A stretch of 64,000 nucleotides of DNA, from the NCBI RefSeq assembly GCF_018314255.1, contig NZ_CP073066.1:1798001-1862000 (forward strand), in the 5' to 3' direction. The position numbers were made by a program, and so were the translations under genes. Position 1 is the stretch's first letter, and each line of letters starts with the position of its first letter. Positions 8,572 to 17,458 of the stretch are shown piece by piece. This DNA comes from Lentilactobacillus buchneri. Lineage in GTDB: Bacteria; Bacillota; Bacilli; Lactobacillales; Lactobacillaceae. Under the pieces are notes generated by a model, which was given only the letters and a program-made list of their open reading frames with translations, made no database searches and was not told where the DNA came from.

Positions 8572-9192
8572 GTGGAACGAGAATATTCGGAAGTAGAAGC
8601 TGAGAAGCATTTCGAAAATAATCGTCTGTGGTTTCGGCGATTCCAAACAACCCGCTCATTTCGAAAGTTAACCAAACCCGAAAGAGCAGCAGCTGGATAC
8701 ATTACTCAGGCATTTGTTGGCTTAGCATATAAATATCAATTACGAAGTCCGCGACAATATTCTGCAAAGTCGGTCAAAGAAGTTGTCATGGATTTATTTC
8801 CGGAAAAAATTGCAGCGACCAACGTCTTTTTCACATCCGTTATCCCAGTGATGCATCGCTACTTTGTCTTCCTGGGTGTGCAGCACAAAATTAGCAACGC
8901 AAAAACGCTGATCAAAGCGTTGGAAAGCATCAAGGTGCGTCAGCTGTTGGATGGCCATCGGAATGCCAGCAACTGGGATGCCCACAAGAAACTGGGCATG
9001 CAGGTGCTGATGGGCTATAAGCAGGATGTGGATCCCAAGAAGGTCTCGGCGTACGAAGAAGATTATAATATGGGCGTCCCGCTGAGGTTCTGTTTCGACT
9101 TCAGCGTCAATCGGCCGCCAAAGAATATTATTTTGCTGACAGAGAAGTTAAGAAAGAAATTCGAAAATGTGATGTATGAGAACAACAAGTAG
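8572..9192 (+). CDS. hypothetical protein, 206 aa
   Basis: The start is GTG at 8572, supported by GAGGAGG seven bases upstream. The product is basic and mostly helical, with no signal peptide or membrane segment. A region rich in Arg and Lys opens it and DYNMGVPLRFCFDFSVNRP lies near the end. I recognise no domain. It is followed directly by a large palindromic element that can serve as its terminator. Confidence 0.6.
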   Translation: MEREYSEVEAEKHFENNRLWFRRFQTTRSFRKLTKPERAAAGYITQAFVGLAYKYQLRSPRQYSAKSVKEVVMDLFPEKIAATNVFFTSVIPVMHRYFVFLGVQHKISNAKTLIKALESIKVRQLLDGHRNASNWDAHKKLGMQVLMGYKQDVDPKKVSAYEEDYNMGVPLRFCFDFSVNRPPKNIILLTEKLRKKFENVMYENNK

Positions 9193-9197
9193 AGCGC

Positions 9198-9313
9198 GAC
9201 GAGCCCCGGGTGACCCCGGAGCACAAGTCAAAAGGACCAGTGATGAACGGTTTTCGTTCATCACTGGTCCTTTTGACTTGTGTAGCAGGGGTCAGGGGCG
9301 TCGGAGCGTATTT
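9198..9313. repeat. long palindromic element, family R copy 1
   Basis: The inner perfect inverted repeat (9222-9249 with 9255-9282) has a 28-base arm and a 5-base loop. The outer arms (GACGAGCCCCGGGTGACCCCGG / AGGGGTCAGGGGCGTC type) resemble those at 17212 and 18251, although the inner hairpin sequence differs. It ends in GGAGCGTATTTT. Confidence 0.8.
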
Positions 9314-9334
9314 TGGAAGCAGCAGGGAGCGGTA

Positions 9335-9496
9335 GATAAAATAAGTGCTCAAATCCTTGTAATATCAACACCATGGAACTGGGGGGGTGCTGAACGGGTT
9401 CTGTTCATCTTGGGGATTTCTTGTTTATGCAGTAGGGTCCTGGGGCGTCGCCCACAGGACTAGGCAGGCTTTCAGCCGGCCGTCGGAGCGTATTTT
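9335..9496. repeat. degenerate family R remnants
   Basis: Contains GTAGGGTCCTGGGGCGTCG and, at the end, GTCGGAGCGTATTTT, both matching the closing arm of the element at 9198. It also has a hairpin GTCCTG-GGGC / GCCC-ACAGGAC. This and the preceding element fill the gene-free stretch 9193-9621. Confidence 0.5.
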
Positions 9497-9621
9497 TAAT
9501 GCTGGTAGGCGCAGATGATAAACGAGTGGATTCAGTTCGTGAATTTCGGCTTAACCAAACAAACTCAGCTTGCCGATAAACCCACATCGTTTTATCCTGA
9601 AATTAATATCAGTTTTAGGAG

Positions 9622-10002
9622 ATGAACAGAATCAAAAAAATATTAATCATAATCACATCACTCGTCCTACTGGTAGGCTCGTACTTCTTATGGACAATGG
9701 TCACTTTCGATGAGCATGCTGAAAGCTACATCCAAAGAGATCTCAACAAGAATATCCGCGACCATCAATACCACAAGCTAAGGAAAATGAGTAACTCGGC
9801 CGCCTATGAATGGTTGAGAAAAGCAAATCACGTGAAATTTACTTTTAGTTCGGATAATCAAGGAAGTGGCAACTTATATTATTATGCTGCAAGGATCAAT
9901 CACCAATACAATTTTTTTGTCTCCTTTAAGGTGAAATCATTTATTCCAAGTCGGTTCACTTTAACTCGGATCACCTATTACCCTAACTATCATCCGCGCT
10001 GA
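9622..10002 (+). CDS. small membrane-anchored or secreted protein
   Basis: A 126-residue protein with an amino-terminal hydrophobic segment (about residues 7-26, KILIIITSLVLLVGSYFLW) after two basic residues, then a hydrophilic tail. It is probably anchored outside the membrane. I recognise no family. The ATG directly abuts AGGAG with no spacer, which is a poor arrangement, so either initiation is weak or the true start is a nearby non-ATG codon. There is no downstream partner. Confidence 0.5.
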   Translation: MNRIKKILIIITSLVLLVGSYFLWTMVTFDEHAESYIQRDLNKNIRDHQYHKLRKMSNSAAYEWLRKANHVKFTFSSDNQGSGNLYYYAARINHQYNFFVSFKVKSFIPSRFTLTRITYYPNYHPR

Positions 10003-10081
10003 TTCAATTCATCAAACAAAAAAAGACCTCCGCAGCCAACCAGCCACGAAGCGCCCACAAATAATATTCAGCAAACAACAA

Positions 10082-10288
10082 CTAATTTAAAACCTGAACG
10101 CGATCAATGCTCCCCAACTTGACCACCGTGACGCCTTTAGCAGGACGCTCGATGAAAGCCTGATCGTCATTGACTGCAGCGACACTTCCTGTCAGCGTGC
10201 CGTCGCCGGTTTGAATGCGCACTAATTTTTTATTCTTATAAGCATTCATCAATTCATTTGAAATTTCTTTTGTCGCAATAGTCAACAT
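10082..10288 (-). CDS. small hypothetical protein, possible Sm-like fold
   Basis: A 68-residue protein starting MLTIATKEISNELMNAYK. The carboxyl half alternates short strands and glycines (RIQTGDGTLTGSVAAVND), a pattern compatible with a small beta-barrel of Sm type, which is an inference. I start it at ATG 10288 because the GTG two codons earlier lies inside the ribosome binding site AGAGGTG. No operon partner. Confidence 0.55.
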   Translation of the reverse strand: MLTIATKEISNELMNAYKNKKLVRIQTGDGTLTGSVAAVNDDQAFIERPAKGVTVVKLGSIDRVQVLN

Positions 10289-10439
10289 TGTCACCTCTTA
10301 TGATAAAATTAATTATAGTTCACAATTCTGCTGGATGTAAACAATTTTTCTCACAAGCATAAGCTTAAGAATAATTTATTAACATTTTTTTGCATTTAGC
10401 GCTAAAGTGGATATATAGGTAAGTGAAAGGGGTATTGAA

Positions 10440-10679
10440 ATGACTGAACGCCAAATGATTCAAGAAATTTTAAATACCGTTGATGTTATTTATAGTTTTG
10501 TCAACACCGACGATGACAAGAAGGAATACGAAATTGTGATCAACCGCCAAGACGGAGATAATCGTCCGCTTGAGAACGTCAACAAGGAAATCAAACATTA
10601 CTTCACTGATGCCAACTTTAGTTATGATGAAGAGCTTAATGACAATGGCGACGACATTCACGTGCAGGTAAAACGTTAA
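10440..10679 (+). CDS. small acidic hypothetical protein
   Basis: A 79-residue, strongly acidic protein beginning MTERQMIQEILNTVDVIYSF, with AAAGGGG seven bases before the ATG. It has no membrane segment and no recognised domain. A terminator follows at 10737, so it is a single-gene unit just upstream of glpK. Confidence 0.6.
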   Translation: MTERQMIQEILNTVDVIYSFVNTDDDKKEYEIVINRQDGDNRPLENVNKEIKHYFTDANFSYDEELNDNGDDIHVQVKR

Positions 10680-10736
10680 TTGGTCTAGTTGAGTATTACT
10701 TCACAAAAAGTGATTGAACCAGCAATTTGAATTGTA

Positions 10737-10773
10737 ATGCACGTTATGGTATAGTTCATAATGTGCTTTTTTA
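10737..10773 (+). terminator. intrinsic terminator before glpK
   Basis: GCACGTTATG / CATAATGTGC stem with an eight- to nine-base loop, then T6. It isolates glpK from the small gene upstream. Confidence 0.85.
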
Positions 10774-10837
10774 ATATAATCAAAAGGCTATAAATTGATT
10801 TGAAAATTCGAGTTACCGAAAAATTTTTAATGGAATA

Positions 10838-10851
10838 TGTAATCGCTTTCT
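10838..10851 (+). promoter_or_regulatory. cre site (CcpA operator) of glpK
   Basis: TGTAATCGCTTTCT matches the cre consensus TGTAAGCGCTTACA at most positions. It lies 20 bases before the glpK start codon, so CcpA bound here would block transcription. This fits repression of glycerol use by preferred sugars. Confidence 0.65.
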
Positions 10852-10870
10852 AGTGTTTGGAGGGAATCTA

Positions 10871-12382
10871 ATGTTAACAGACAGACCAAAATATGTTTTA
10901 TCAATTGATCAAGGTACGACTTCGACTCGAGCAATGATTTTTGACCACAGCGGTCGGAAAGTTATTGAAGCTTCAAAGCCCGTTAAGCAGGCAATCCCAC
11001 ATAATGGCTGGGTTGAAACAGACCCCAATGAGATTTGGACATCCGTTTTGAATGTGATTTCTTCGGCGTTCATTGATGCCGGCATTCATCCAGAAGATAT
11101 TGAGGGAATCGGCATCGTTAACCAACGTGAAACCACCCTTATTTGGGACAAGGAGACCGGTGAACCAATTTATAATGCAATTGGTTGGCAGTCTAAGCAA
11201 ACCGCCGCTTTGGCCCGAAAATTAAAGAATGACGGCTATTCTGGTATGATTCACAAGAAGACCGGCTTGATTATTGACTCTTATTTCTCAGCAACCAAGG
11301 TCCGCTGGATTTTGGACCACATTGATGGTGCTCAAGAGCGTGCCGAAAAAGGTGAGTTGATGTTTGGAACGGTTGATACGTGGCTGGTTTGGAAACTTTC
11401 CGGTGGCGAGTATCACGTTACCGATTACTCAAACGCCAGTCGTACCATGCTGTTTAACATTCACACCCTGCAATGGGATGATGATATTTTAAAATTACTC
11501 AACATTCCAAAGGCCATGCTGCCAGAAGTGAAGACTTCCAGTGAACTATATGGGACGACGAAGAATTATCAATTCTATGGTATTGAAGTGCCAATCGCCG
11601 GGATTGCCGGTGACCAGTCGGCCGCTTTGATTGGGCAGCTGGCGTTTGAACCGGGCATGATTAAAAATACTTATGGTGATGGTGCCTTCATTATGATGAA
11701 TACCGGCTCCAAACCAGAGATTTCAGATGATAACCTGCTGACGACGATTGCTTATAATTTCAACGGGAAAGTCACCTATGCGCTTGAAGGTTCAATTTTT
11801 GCTGCCGGAACTGCTTTGTCCTGGTTGGCAGACAGCCTGCAACTCATTGACAACGTTCCTGAATCCCGTCAGGCGGCTATGAATTCCGAAGACGACGATG
11901 AAGTCTATGTTGTCCCAGCATTCAACGGTTTAGGAGCCCCCTACTGGGAACAAGATGTTCGTGGGGCGGTCTTCGGCTTAACTCGCGGAACGACCAAGGA
12001 CGACTTTGTGAAGGCAACCTTGCAGTCGATCGCATACGGTACCAAGGACATCATTCAGACCATGGAAAAAGATACCAGCATGCACATCCCTGAACTGATG
12101 GCTGACGGTGGCGCTTCACGGAACAGTTACCTGATGCAGTTCCAAGCTGATATTTTAAATATCCCAATCCAACGGGCGGCTGATGAGAACACCACTGCAT
12201 TTGGTGCCGCCATCTTGGCTGGACTGGCAGTCGGTTTCTGGAAGGATATTGATGAAATCAAGAGCCTCCAAGAGCCGGGCCGAACTTTCACACCAAACAT
12301 GGAAGATTCACGCCGACAAAAGCTGTATCGCGGCTGGCAGGCTGCTGTGCAGGCTACTCGGGGATATCGGGTTAAAATTTAG
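10871..12382 (+). CDS. glpK: glycerol kinase
   Basis: GlpK phosphorylates glycerol to glycerol-3-phosphate with ATP. The 503-residue FGGY-family protein opens with the phosphate-binding DQGTTSTR (13-20), has NQRETT at 84-89 and GDQSA in the middle. Start at ATG 10871, six bases after GGAGGGA; the frame extends to 10853 only through the ribosome binding site. The loop that carries the HPr-phosphorylated histidine in many Firmicutes (YHFYG or YHFFG) reads YQFYG here, with Gln234. It therefore probably cannot be activated by PTS phosphorylation, leaving CcpA/cre as the visible control. No glpD or glpF adjoins. Confidence 0.93.
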   Translation: MLTDRPKYVLSIDQGTTSTRAMIFDHSGRKVIEASKPVKQAIPHNGWVETDPNEIWTSVLNVISSAFIDAGIHPEDIEGIGIVNQRETTLIWDKETGEPIYNAIGWQSKQTAALARKLKNDGYSGMIHKKTGLIIDSYFSATKVRWILDHIDGAQERAEKGELMFGTVDTWLVWKLSGGEYHVTDYSNASRTMLFNIHTLQWDDDILKLLNIPKAMLPEVKTSSELYGTTKNYQFYGIEVPIAGIAGDQSAALIGQLAFEPGMIKNTYGDGAFIMMNTGSKPEISDDNLLTTIAYNFNGKVTYALEGSIFAAGTALSWLADSLQLIDNVPESRQAAMNSEDDDEVYVVPAFNGLGAPYWEQDVRGAVFGLTRGTTKDDFVKATLQSIAYGTKDIIQTMEKDTSMHIPELMADGGASRNSYLMQFQADILNIPIQRAADENTTAFGAAILAGLAVGFWKDIDEIKSLQEPGRTFTPNMEDSRRQKLYRGWQAAVQATRGYRVKI

Positions 12383-12405
12383 GCTTACAGTTTAATAGTG
12401 TACAA

Positions 12406-12453
12406 AAATAGAGTGCTCAGTCAAAAATTGATTTTTGGCTGAGCACTCTATTT
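12406..12453. terminator. bidirectional terminator
   Basis: AAATAGAGTGCTCAGtCAAAAA / TTTTTGGCTGAGCACTCTATTT, a 22-bp stem with A/T tails on both sides. It separates glpK from the convergent gene. Confidence 0.85.
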
Positions 12454-12456
12454 ATA

Positions 12457-12903
12457 TTATTCATTTTTATCTTTTGGCTCTTTCCAATAATTAGCATTAC
12501 TGAGCAGTTCCTTAGACCGTTCATCCGCGGGAACAAAGCCAATGTTGAACAGGTGCTTGAAGTACATCATGTTATAAATCAGCATCCAAACGATGCCGAG
12601 ACCATATGAGCCAAGGGTGTAGGCAACTTGGAATGGTTCGCCCATTCCAAGTGACAGCGCCATTCCGGCAATGATTTCCACTCCAGCCATACACAGCAGG
12701 TTATACCAGTCTGATCGGAAAATTGGCACCCAGAGGTTGAATAAAAGGGCGGTGAATGACGGACCAACTTTGGCGATCCGAATCTGACCGTTTTCTTTGT
12801 TCACGACAGTAGCAAAGTTCGGTGGAATCGGGAGTCCAGTTGGATTGTTAGGATCATTTTGGTTATTGTCATCATTATTGCCATTACCAAATGGGTTTTG
12901 CAT
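12457..12903 (-). CDS. membrane protein, DUF2628-like
   Basis: A 148-residue protein with an Asn/Asp/Pro-rich amino-terminal 35 residues and two or three membrane segments (about 48-62, 68-88 and 95-118). It shows the LLFNLWVPIFRSDWYNLL pattern of DUF2628-type small membrane proteins. GAAAGGAGG precedes the ATG. It starts only 25 bp after the methyltransferase gene on the same strand, so the two are probably cotranscribed. Function unknown. Confidence 0.6.
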   Translation of the reverse strand: MQNPFGNGNNDDNNQNDPNNPTGLPIPPNFATVVNKENGQIRIAKVGPSFTALLFNLWVPIFRSDWYNLLCMAGVEIIAGMALSLGMGEPFQVAYTLGSYGLGIVWMLIYNMMYFKHLFNIGFVPADERSKELLSNANYWKEPKDKNE

Positions 12904-12928
12904 GGGGAGCCTCCTTTCGAACTAATGG

Positions 12929-14314
12929 TTACTTTTTCTTGAATTTAACAACACATTCACAACGGGAGGTTTGCGGCATCAAATCCACTGATTGAATATA
13001 TTCAACGTTATACTTCTCGGTTAATTTTACTAAATCCTGCGCCAAAGTCGATGGGTTACAGGAAATGTAGACGAATTTCTTCGGCACGATATCTAAAATG
13101 GTGTCAATCAGCGAATCCGCTAAACCAGTTCGTGGGGGATCGACGATTAATGCGGTCGGAGTCCAGCCGTCGTCAACCCACTCCGGAAGCAGTTCCTCAG
13201 CTTCACCGACCTCGTATAAACAGTTAAAGATGCCGTTACGCACTGAATTGGCATTGGCGTCTTGAACCGCTTCGGCAATCGTATCCATCCCGCGGACTTC
13301 GCGGACCTGCTTGGCCACCGAAAGGCCGATGGTCCCGACACCTGAATAGGCATCAACCAATTTTTCGTTGCCCTTGAGATCCAGTGCTTTGAAGGCCTCA
13401 TCATAAAGGATCGAGGTCATTGCAGGGTTGGCCTGGAGAAATGCCCGGGCGGATAAATCAAACTTCAGGCCGTTAAGCACTTCTGTGATGGTTTCCCGAC
13501 CAGCCAGATGAATCATTTCATCGCCCCAAATCAGTGAGGTTCTGCCCGGATTAACATTTTGCATGACTGAAACGACTTCCGGTAATTCCGCCTTGATGCG
13601 TTCCAATAGCTGGTGCTTCTTGAGCAGTTTCTTGCTTTGAGTGATAAAGGTGACCTGGACTTGATCGGTTGCGATGGCGGCTCGGACAACGACGGTTTTG
13701 ATGATCCCGGCGTTTTTCTCTTCGTCATATGCGGGGATGCCCAGTTCATCAATCATCGTCACAATTGCCCGCATGACTTTCATCGTCAGTGGGTACTGTA
13801 ATGCTGAGGTCTTGAGGTCAACAACGTCATGGCTGCGGGCTTTGTACAAGCCGGCAATCGTGTTGCCGTTCTCGTCGTGACGGATTTGGAATGTCGCCTT
13901 GTTCCGGTAATGGGTCGGATCATCCATACCGATGGTTGGCAGCAGCTTAAAGCGGCGATAACCGGTGGGCTGGTATTTTTCCAGCGACTGGCGGACAACG
14001 TCTCGTTTGAACTCCAATTGCTTTGGGTAGGCCAAATTTTCCAACTCAAAACCGCCAACGTCATTTGCGTAGTCGTCCACTGGTTGAATCCGGTCCTTGC
14101 TCTTGATCAAAATTTCGACGAGCTTGGCCCGGATAAAGTTATTTAAATCGTTGGTGACTTCAACGATGACTTTTTCGGTTGGGAGCGCACCGGGAACGAA
14201 AACCAGTTTGCGTTCGTAGTAACCGATGCCTTCGCCGTTGATTCCCATTCGCTTAATTTCAATTGTTAATTGTTCACCTTCGTTAACGTGAACCGTATTA
14301 TTATCGTTATACAT
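12929..14314 (-). CDS. 23S rRNA (uracil-C5)-methyltransferase, RlmD/RumA family
   Basis: A 461-residue SAM-dependent RNA methyltransferase. It has an amino-terminal TRAM domain (about 10-65), the SAM motif DAYSGVGTIGL, the DPPRTGL motif and the catalytic Cys419 in SCNPSTLAQDL, with the general base at about Glu453. It probably methylates U1939 or U747 of 23S rRNA. The usual CxxxxxCGGCxxQ cysteines after the TRAM domain, which hold a 4Fe-4S cluster, are replaced (DYANDVGGFELENL), so no cluster can form. AAGGACGG precedes the ATG. Which of the RlmD, RlmCD or TrmFO-like subgroups it belongs to is uncertain. Confidence 0.85.
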   Translation of the reverse strand: MYNDNNTVHVNEGEQLTIEIKRMGINGEGIGYYERKLVFVPGALPTEKVIVEVTNDLNNFIRAKLVEILIKSKDRIQPVDDYANDVGGFELENLAYPKQLEFKRDVVRQSLEKYQPTGYRRFKLLPTIGMDDPTHYRNKATFQIRHDENGNTIAGLYKARSHDVVDLKTSALQYPLTMKVMRAIVTMIDELGIPAYDEEKNAGIIKTVVVRAAIATDQVQVTFITQSKKLLKKHQLLERIKAELPEVVSVMQNVNPGRTSLIWGDEMIHLAGRETITEVLNGLKFDLSARAFLQANPAMTSILYDEAFKALDLKGNEKLVDAYSGVGTIGLSVAKQVREVRGMDTIAEAVQDANANSVRNGIFNCLYEVGEAEELLPEWVDDGWTPTALIVDPPRTGLADSLIDTILDIVPKKFVYISCNPSTLAQDLVKLTEKYNVEYIQSVDLMPQTSRCECVVKFKKK

Positions 14315-14410
14315 TGAACCGTCCTTAATATTCTTAGTTACTAGTATGATAGCACATCACGAGGGCTATTCGCATGTGAAGCAGGCGGACGCGAGGTGTT
14401 TCGTCAAAGA

Positions 14411-14468
14411 ATTTAAGGCAATCAATCGATTATCCTTAATTGCGGACAAAAGATTGATTGCCTTAAAT
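14411..14468. terminator. inverted repeat / terminator of the aldo-keto reductase region
   Basis: A 17-bp perfect inverted repeat (ATTTAAGGCAATCAATC with its complement) around a 24-base loop, in the gap between two minus-strand genes. It has no clear T-tract, so the terminator role is inferred. Confidence 0.55.
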
Positions 14469-14572
14469 GGCTGGCGGCCACGGTTACCGCGGATTGAGGG
14501 TAACAAAAGTGGCGCACCAAATGAATTGAGCTTTTTCTAAAATAAATTCTGGATTGAATTGAATCAATCGAC

Positions 14573-15421
14573 TTACCAGGTTGCAGTATCAGGATCGGTT
14601 GCCAAACCTGCTTGACCATGGAAGCCGTCAATGGTCTTCATATCGGTATTTGACAAGTTAAAGTCGAAGATATCGGCATTTTCTTTAATGTACTTCTCGT
14701 GGATTGATTTTGGCAGCGGCAGGAATCCATGCTGCAGTGACCAGCGGAGAACCACCTGAGCCGGCGTCTTGTCATACTTTCGACCAATTGTAGCCAATTC
14801 TGGAATCTTGAAAATTTCACCGGTTCCAAGAGGACTGTAAGCTTCGGTCAAAATATCGTGGTCATCATTATATTCCACGACCGCCGGCTGCATGTCCGAC
14901 GGATTGATGAACATCTGGTTAACCATTGGCTTAACCTTAGCCGTTTCCAACAATGCGTCCAAATGTTTTGGCCGGAAGTTGGAAACACCAATTGCCTTGG
15001 CAGTCCCGGCTGCATAAAATTCTTCCATGGCCCGCCAGGATTCAGCGTTGGCTTCCTGCCAATTGTCTCGAAAGGCAACCGGATTGGGCCAATGAATCAA
15101 GTAGAGATTGACATAGTCCAATCCCAACTTTTCCAAGGATCGGCCAAAGGCTTCCTTGGTCTTCTCATAACCGTGATCAGCATTCCAGAGTTTGGTTGTC
15201 ACAAATAAATCTTCCCGGGGAACGCCGCTATCTTTGATGGCTTGACCGACACTTTCCTCGTTGCCGTAAGCTGCAGCTGTGTCAATGTGGCGATAGCCGG
15301 CGTTAAGAGCTGCTAAAACGGCATGGTAAGCCTCATCGCCATTGGCGGATTGCCAAGTACCAAAGCCGACTTGGGGAATCTTGACCCCGTTATATAAGGT
15401 GTACGTATCTGTTAATGACAT
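14573..15421 (-). CDS. aldo/keto reductase
   Basis: A 282-residue NAD(P)H-dependent aldo/keto reductase with a full catalytic tetrad: Asp47 and Tyr52 (HIDTAAAYGNE), Lys77 (TTKLW) and His110 (LYLIHWP). Length and motifs fit the AKR5/2,5-diketogluconate reductase-like branch common in lactobacilli. It reduces aldehydes or diketones in the cytoplasm; the substrate cannot be read from sequence. Monocistronic, with its own upstream region. Confidence 0.88.
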   Translation of the reverse strand: MSLTDTYTLYNGVKIPQVGFGTWQSANGDEAYHAVLAALNAGYRHIDTAAAYGNEESVGQAIKDSGVPREDLFVTTKLWNADHGYEKTKEAFGRSLEKLGLDYVNLYLIHWPNPVAFRDNWQEANAESWRAMEEFYAAGTAKAIGVSNFRPKHLDALLETAKVKPMVNQMFINPSDMQPAVVEYNDDHDILTEAYSPLGTGEIFKIPELATIGRKYDKTPAQVVLRWSLQHGFLPLPKSIHEKYIKENADIFDFNLSNTDMKTIDGFHGQAGLATDPDTATW

Positions 15422-15463
15422 GTTCGAACCTCCTATTGTGTCTCTAACACTATTTTATAGAAA

Positions 15464-15946
15464 TCAAATATGAAGTACAAAGAATTTATCCATTGAGGAG
15501 TGCTCACCGTTATTCAGGGGATGCCCCAAATCGGTAAAGCCGTATTCAGTGTACAGGTGAATTGCTTCTTTCAAAGCGTGGTGGGTCTCCAGGTAGACCG
15601 TCTGATAGCCGGCCCCCTTGGCAAACCCGACCGCTGTGTCCAACAATCTGTAGCTGAGATGGTGGCCGCGGGCCGAGTCAGTTAAATACAGTTTCTGAAG
15701 TTCGGCCACATGATTGGCATGATCGAACTCAGCGATGCCGTTGCCACCCAGGACGTTGCCGGCGTCATCGACAGCAACGAAGTATTCCCGGTCATCCTTT
15801 TGGCCATAGAAGCTGCTCAAATGGTCAAGTTCTTTGTCGAAATACGCGGTCCCCGGAATATCCAGTCCGTATGATTTTAAAATGGTCCGAATAATTTTTG
15901 CCAGCTCGAAGTCATCTTGTTGTTTAATCGGCCGTATTTTTACCAT
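15464..15946 (-). CDS. GNAT-family N-acetyltransferase
   Basis: A 160-residue acetyl-CoA-dependent acetyltransferase. The acetyl-CoA pyrophosphate loop is represented by ARGHHLSYRLLD near residues 92-103 (R/Q-x-x-G-x-G/A motif A), followed by helix and YTEYGFTDLG (motif B). The substrate is unknown. It lies 42 bp upstream of the aldo/keto reductase gene on the same strand and may be transcribed with it. Confidence 0.78.
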   Translation of the reverse strand: MVKIRPIKQQDDFELAKIIRTILKSYGLDIPGTAYFDKELDHLSSFYGQKDDREYFVAVDDAGNVLGGNGIAEFDHANHVAELQKLYLTDSARGHHLSYRLLDTAVGFAKGAGYQTVYLETHHALKEAIHLYTEYGFTDLGHPLNNGEHSSMDKFFVLHI

Positions 15947-16074
15947 TCTATCAGCTCCTGTCCTTAACGTTTGATTAGCATATTACCACTTTTGGAATTG
16001 CAGAGTAAAGCCCATGTGAACGCTTTATCGTGATATACTGGAACTAATTTGGAACAAGTTCGGGAGGGATCACT

Positions 16075-16935
16075 ATGGATCAAAGAGTTGCGATTGTGAC
16101 GGGCGCTTCATCAGGAATCGGCATGCAGATTGCCAAGAACCTCTATCGAAACGGTATGGAAGTCTATGCACTGGCTCGCAGAGTGTATGCGATGAACGAG
16201 CTGGATGATTTGGGTATCCACACCATGCATTTGGATGTTACCGACCACGATGAAATCGATCGGGTCGTCAGTGAGATCGTCGCCAAAACCGGCCGGATTG
16301 ATGTCTTAGTCAATAACGCCGGCATCGGATCGTTTGGCTCGGTTGAAGAAGTCACCTTGACGGAAGGCGAGTACGAATTCAAAGTCAACGTCTTCGGTTT
16401 AGTCAAAATGATTCAAGCGGTCCTGCCGATCATGCGAAAGCAGCATAGCGGCCGGATTATCAACATGTCATCCATGGCCGGCAAGATTGGCAACATGCTC
16501 TTGGGCAGCTGGTACATCGGCTCCAAATTCGCAGTGGAGGGGATCAGTGATTCGCTGCGACAGGAATTGAAACCATTTGGCATTGACGTGGCAATCATCG
16601 AACCCGGTGCGATTCAGTCCGAGTGGAAGGATGGTGCCATGGACCGGATGATGGATGCGTCTGGCAGCGGTCCCTATGCCAAATTGGCCCGGCGATCGGC
16701 GGCTTTCTTTGCGATTTCCTACAAGTTTGCTGCAGCCCCGAGGGTAGTGGCCAGATCTGTCGACCGGGCAGTCTTTTCCAGACGACCGAAGACCAGGTAT
16801 GCGATTGGAACGGGCGCTAAACCGGCAATGTTAATGAAGCGCTTCATGCCGGACAAGTGCCTGGACGCCTTCTTTGAGGCCTTGAATAAGTACGCTCAGC
16901 AAGTTGTCAACCGAGAAACGGGTCAAAACAGATAG
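16075..16935 (+). CDS. short-chain dehydrogenase/reductase
   Basis: A 286-residue classical SDR with the cofactor motif TGASSGIG (9-16), the structural NNAG (80-83) and catalytic Ser133, Tyr147 and Lys151. It has a basic carboxyl-terminal extension of about 60 residues. It is probably an NADP(H)-dependent reductase of unknown substrate. CGGGAGGG precedes the ATG. It is followed by the thiamine riboswitch, so it ends a separate unit. Confidence 0.85.
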   Translation: MDQRVAIVTGASSGIGMQIAKNLYRNGMEVYALARRVYAMNELDDLGIHTMHLDVTDHDEIDRVVSEIVAKTGRIDVLVNNAGIGSFGSVEEVTLTEGEYEFKVNVFGLVKMIQAVLPIMRKQHSGRIINMSSMAGKIGNMLLGSWYIGSKFAVEGISDSLRQELKPFGIDVAIIEPGAIQSEWKDGAMDRMMDASGSGPYAKLARRSAAFFAISYKFAAAPRVVARSVDRAVFSRRPKTRYAIGTGAKPAMLMKRFMPDKCLDAFFEALNKYAQQVVNRETGQNR

Positions 16936-16979
16936 CAATTGACCACTGAAATTAAATAAAGTACCATTAACTTAGAAAC

Positions 16980-17070
16980 ACTGGGGGAACTGCTATGTAG
17001 CAGCTGAGACCGACCTGAACCAGGTCGAAACCCTTTGAACCTGTCAGCTAGGACTGGGGTAGGGAAGCAG
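16980..17070 (+). promoter_or_regulatory. TPP riboswitch upstream of thiMDE
   Basis: The aptamer shows the THI-box landmarks in order: GGGGGAACTG, GCTGAGAC, AACCCTTTGAACCTG, then AGGACTG and GTAGGGAA. When TPP binds, a downstream terminator should form (17389-17424). The spacing from aptamer to terminator is unusually long, about 320 bases, because palindromic elements sit between them. Confidence 0.9.
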
Positions 17071-17071
17071 A

Positions 17072-17183
17072 GTGCGATCACGGGCGGTTAGTGACCGGAG
17101 TCTAAGGGACTTTGGACGGAAATCGAGTTAGATTTTCGGCCGAAGTTCCTTAGATGCAGGCCACTGCCCCTGGGAGCACGTTT
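17072..17183. repeat. long palindromic element, family R copy 2
   Basis: Starts GAGTGCGATCACGGGCGG and ends GGGAGCACGTTTCC. The inner hairpin (TCTAAGGgACTT / AAGTtCCTTAGA) differs from the other copies. Immediately after it, a segment of about 40 bp starting GGAGCACGTTTCCGC recurs at 17323, evidence of a tandem duplication. Confidence 0.75.
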
Positions 17184-17211
17184 CCGCTAGATAACAGCAA
17201 AAATCCAGCAG

Positions 17212-17333
17212 AGTGCGACGAGACCCGGGTTGACCCCGGAGTGTAAGGCGGGAATTTAAAGGATGAACGGGTTTGGTTCATCGTTTAAATTTTTGCCTTA
17301 CACGGTAGGGGTCAGGGCCTTGGAGCACGTTTC
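17212..17333. repeat. long palindromic element, family R copy 3
   Basis: GAGTGCGACGAGACCCGGG ... CAGGGCCTTGGAGCACG, nearly identical to the copy at 18251 and to its inner hairpin GTGTAAGGC / GCCTTACAC. It lies inside the riboswitch leader. Confidence 0.8.
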
Positions 17334-17388
17334 CGCTAGATAACAGCAAAAATCCAGCAGAAACCACCAACCAAAACCAATCACCCAG

Positions 17389-17424
17389 GAGCTGCAGACA
17401 CCAAGTGTCTCAGCTCCTATTTTT
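17389..17424 (+). terminator. terminator ahead of thiM, likely riboswitch expression platform
   Basis: AGGAGCTG / CAGCTCCT with an inner GACACcaaGTGTC hairpin, then TATTTTTG, 35 bases before the thiM start. Confidence 0.75.
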
Positions 17425-17458
17425 GTCAGCAAGCAAAACAACAAAGGAGAAGGATCAA

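Noticed and set aside
9176..9463. 95-codon plus-strand frame over the palindromic element
   Set aside because: It reads straight through a 28-bp inverted repeat, repeating the same peptide words on both sides of the loop. It is a product of the palindrome, not a gene.
14346..14540. 64-codon plus-strand frame between the methyltransferase and aldo/keto reductase genes
   Set aside because: It overlaps the 17-bp inverted repeat and has no ribosome binding site.
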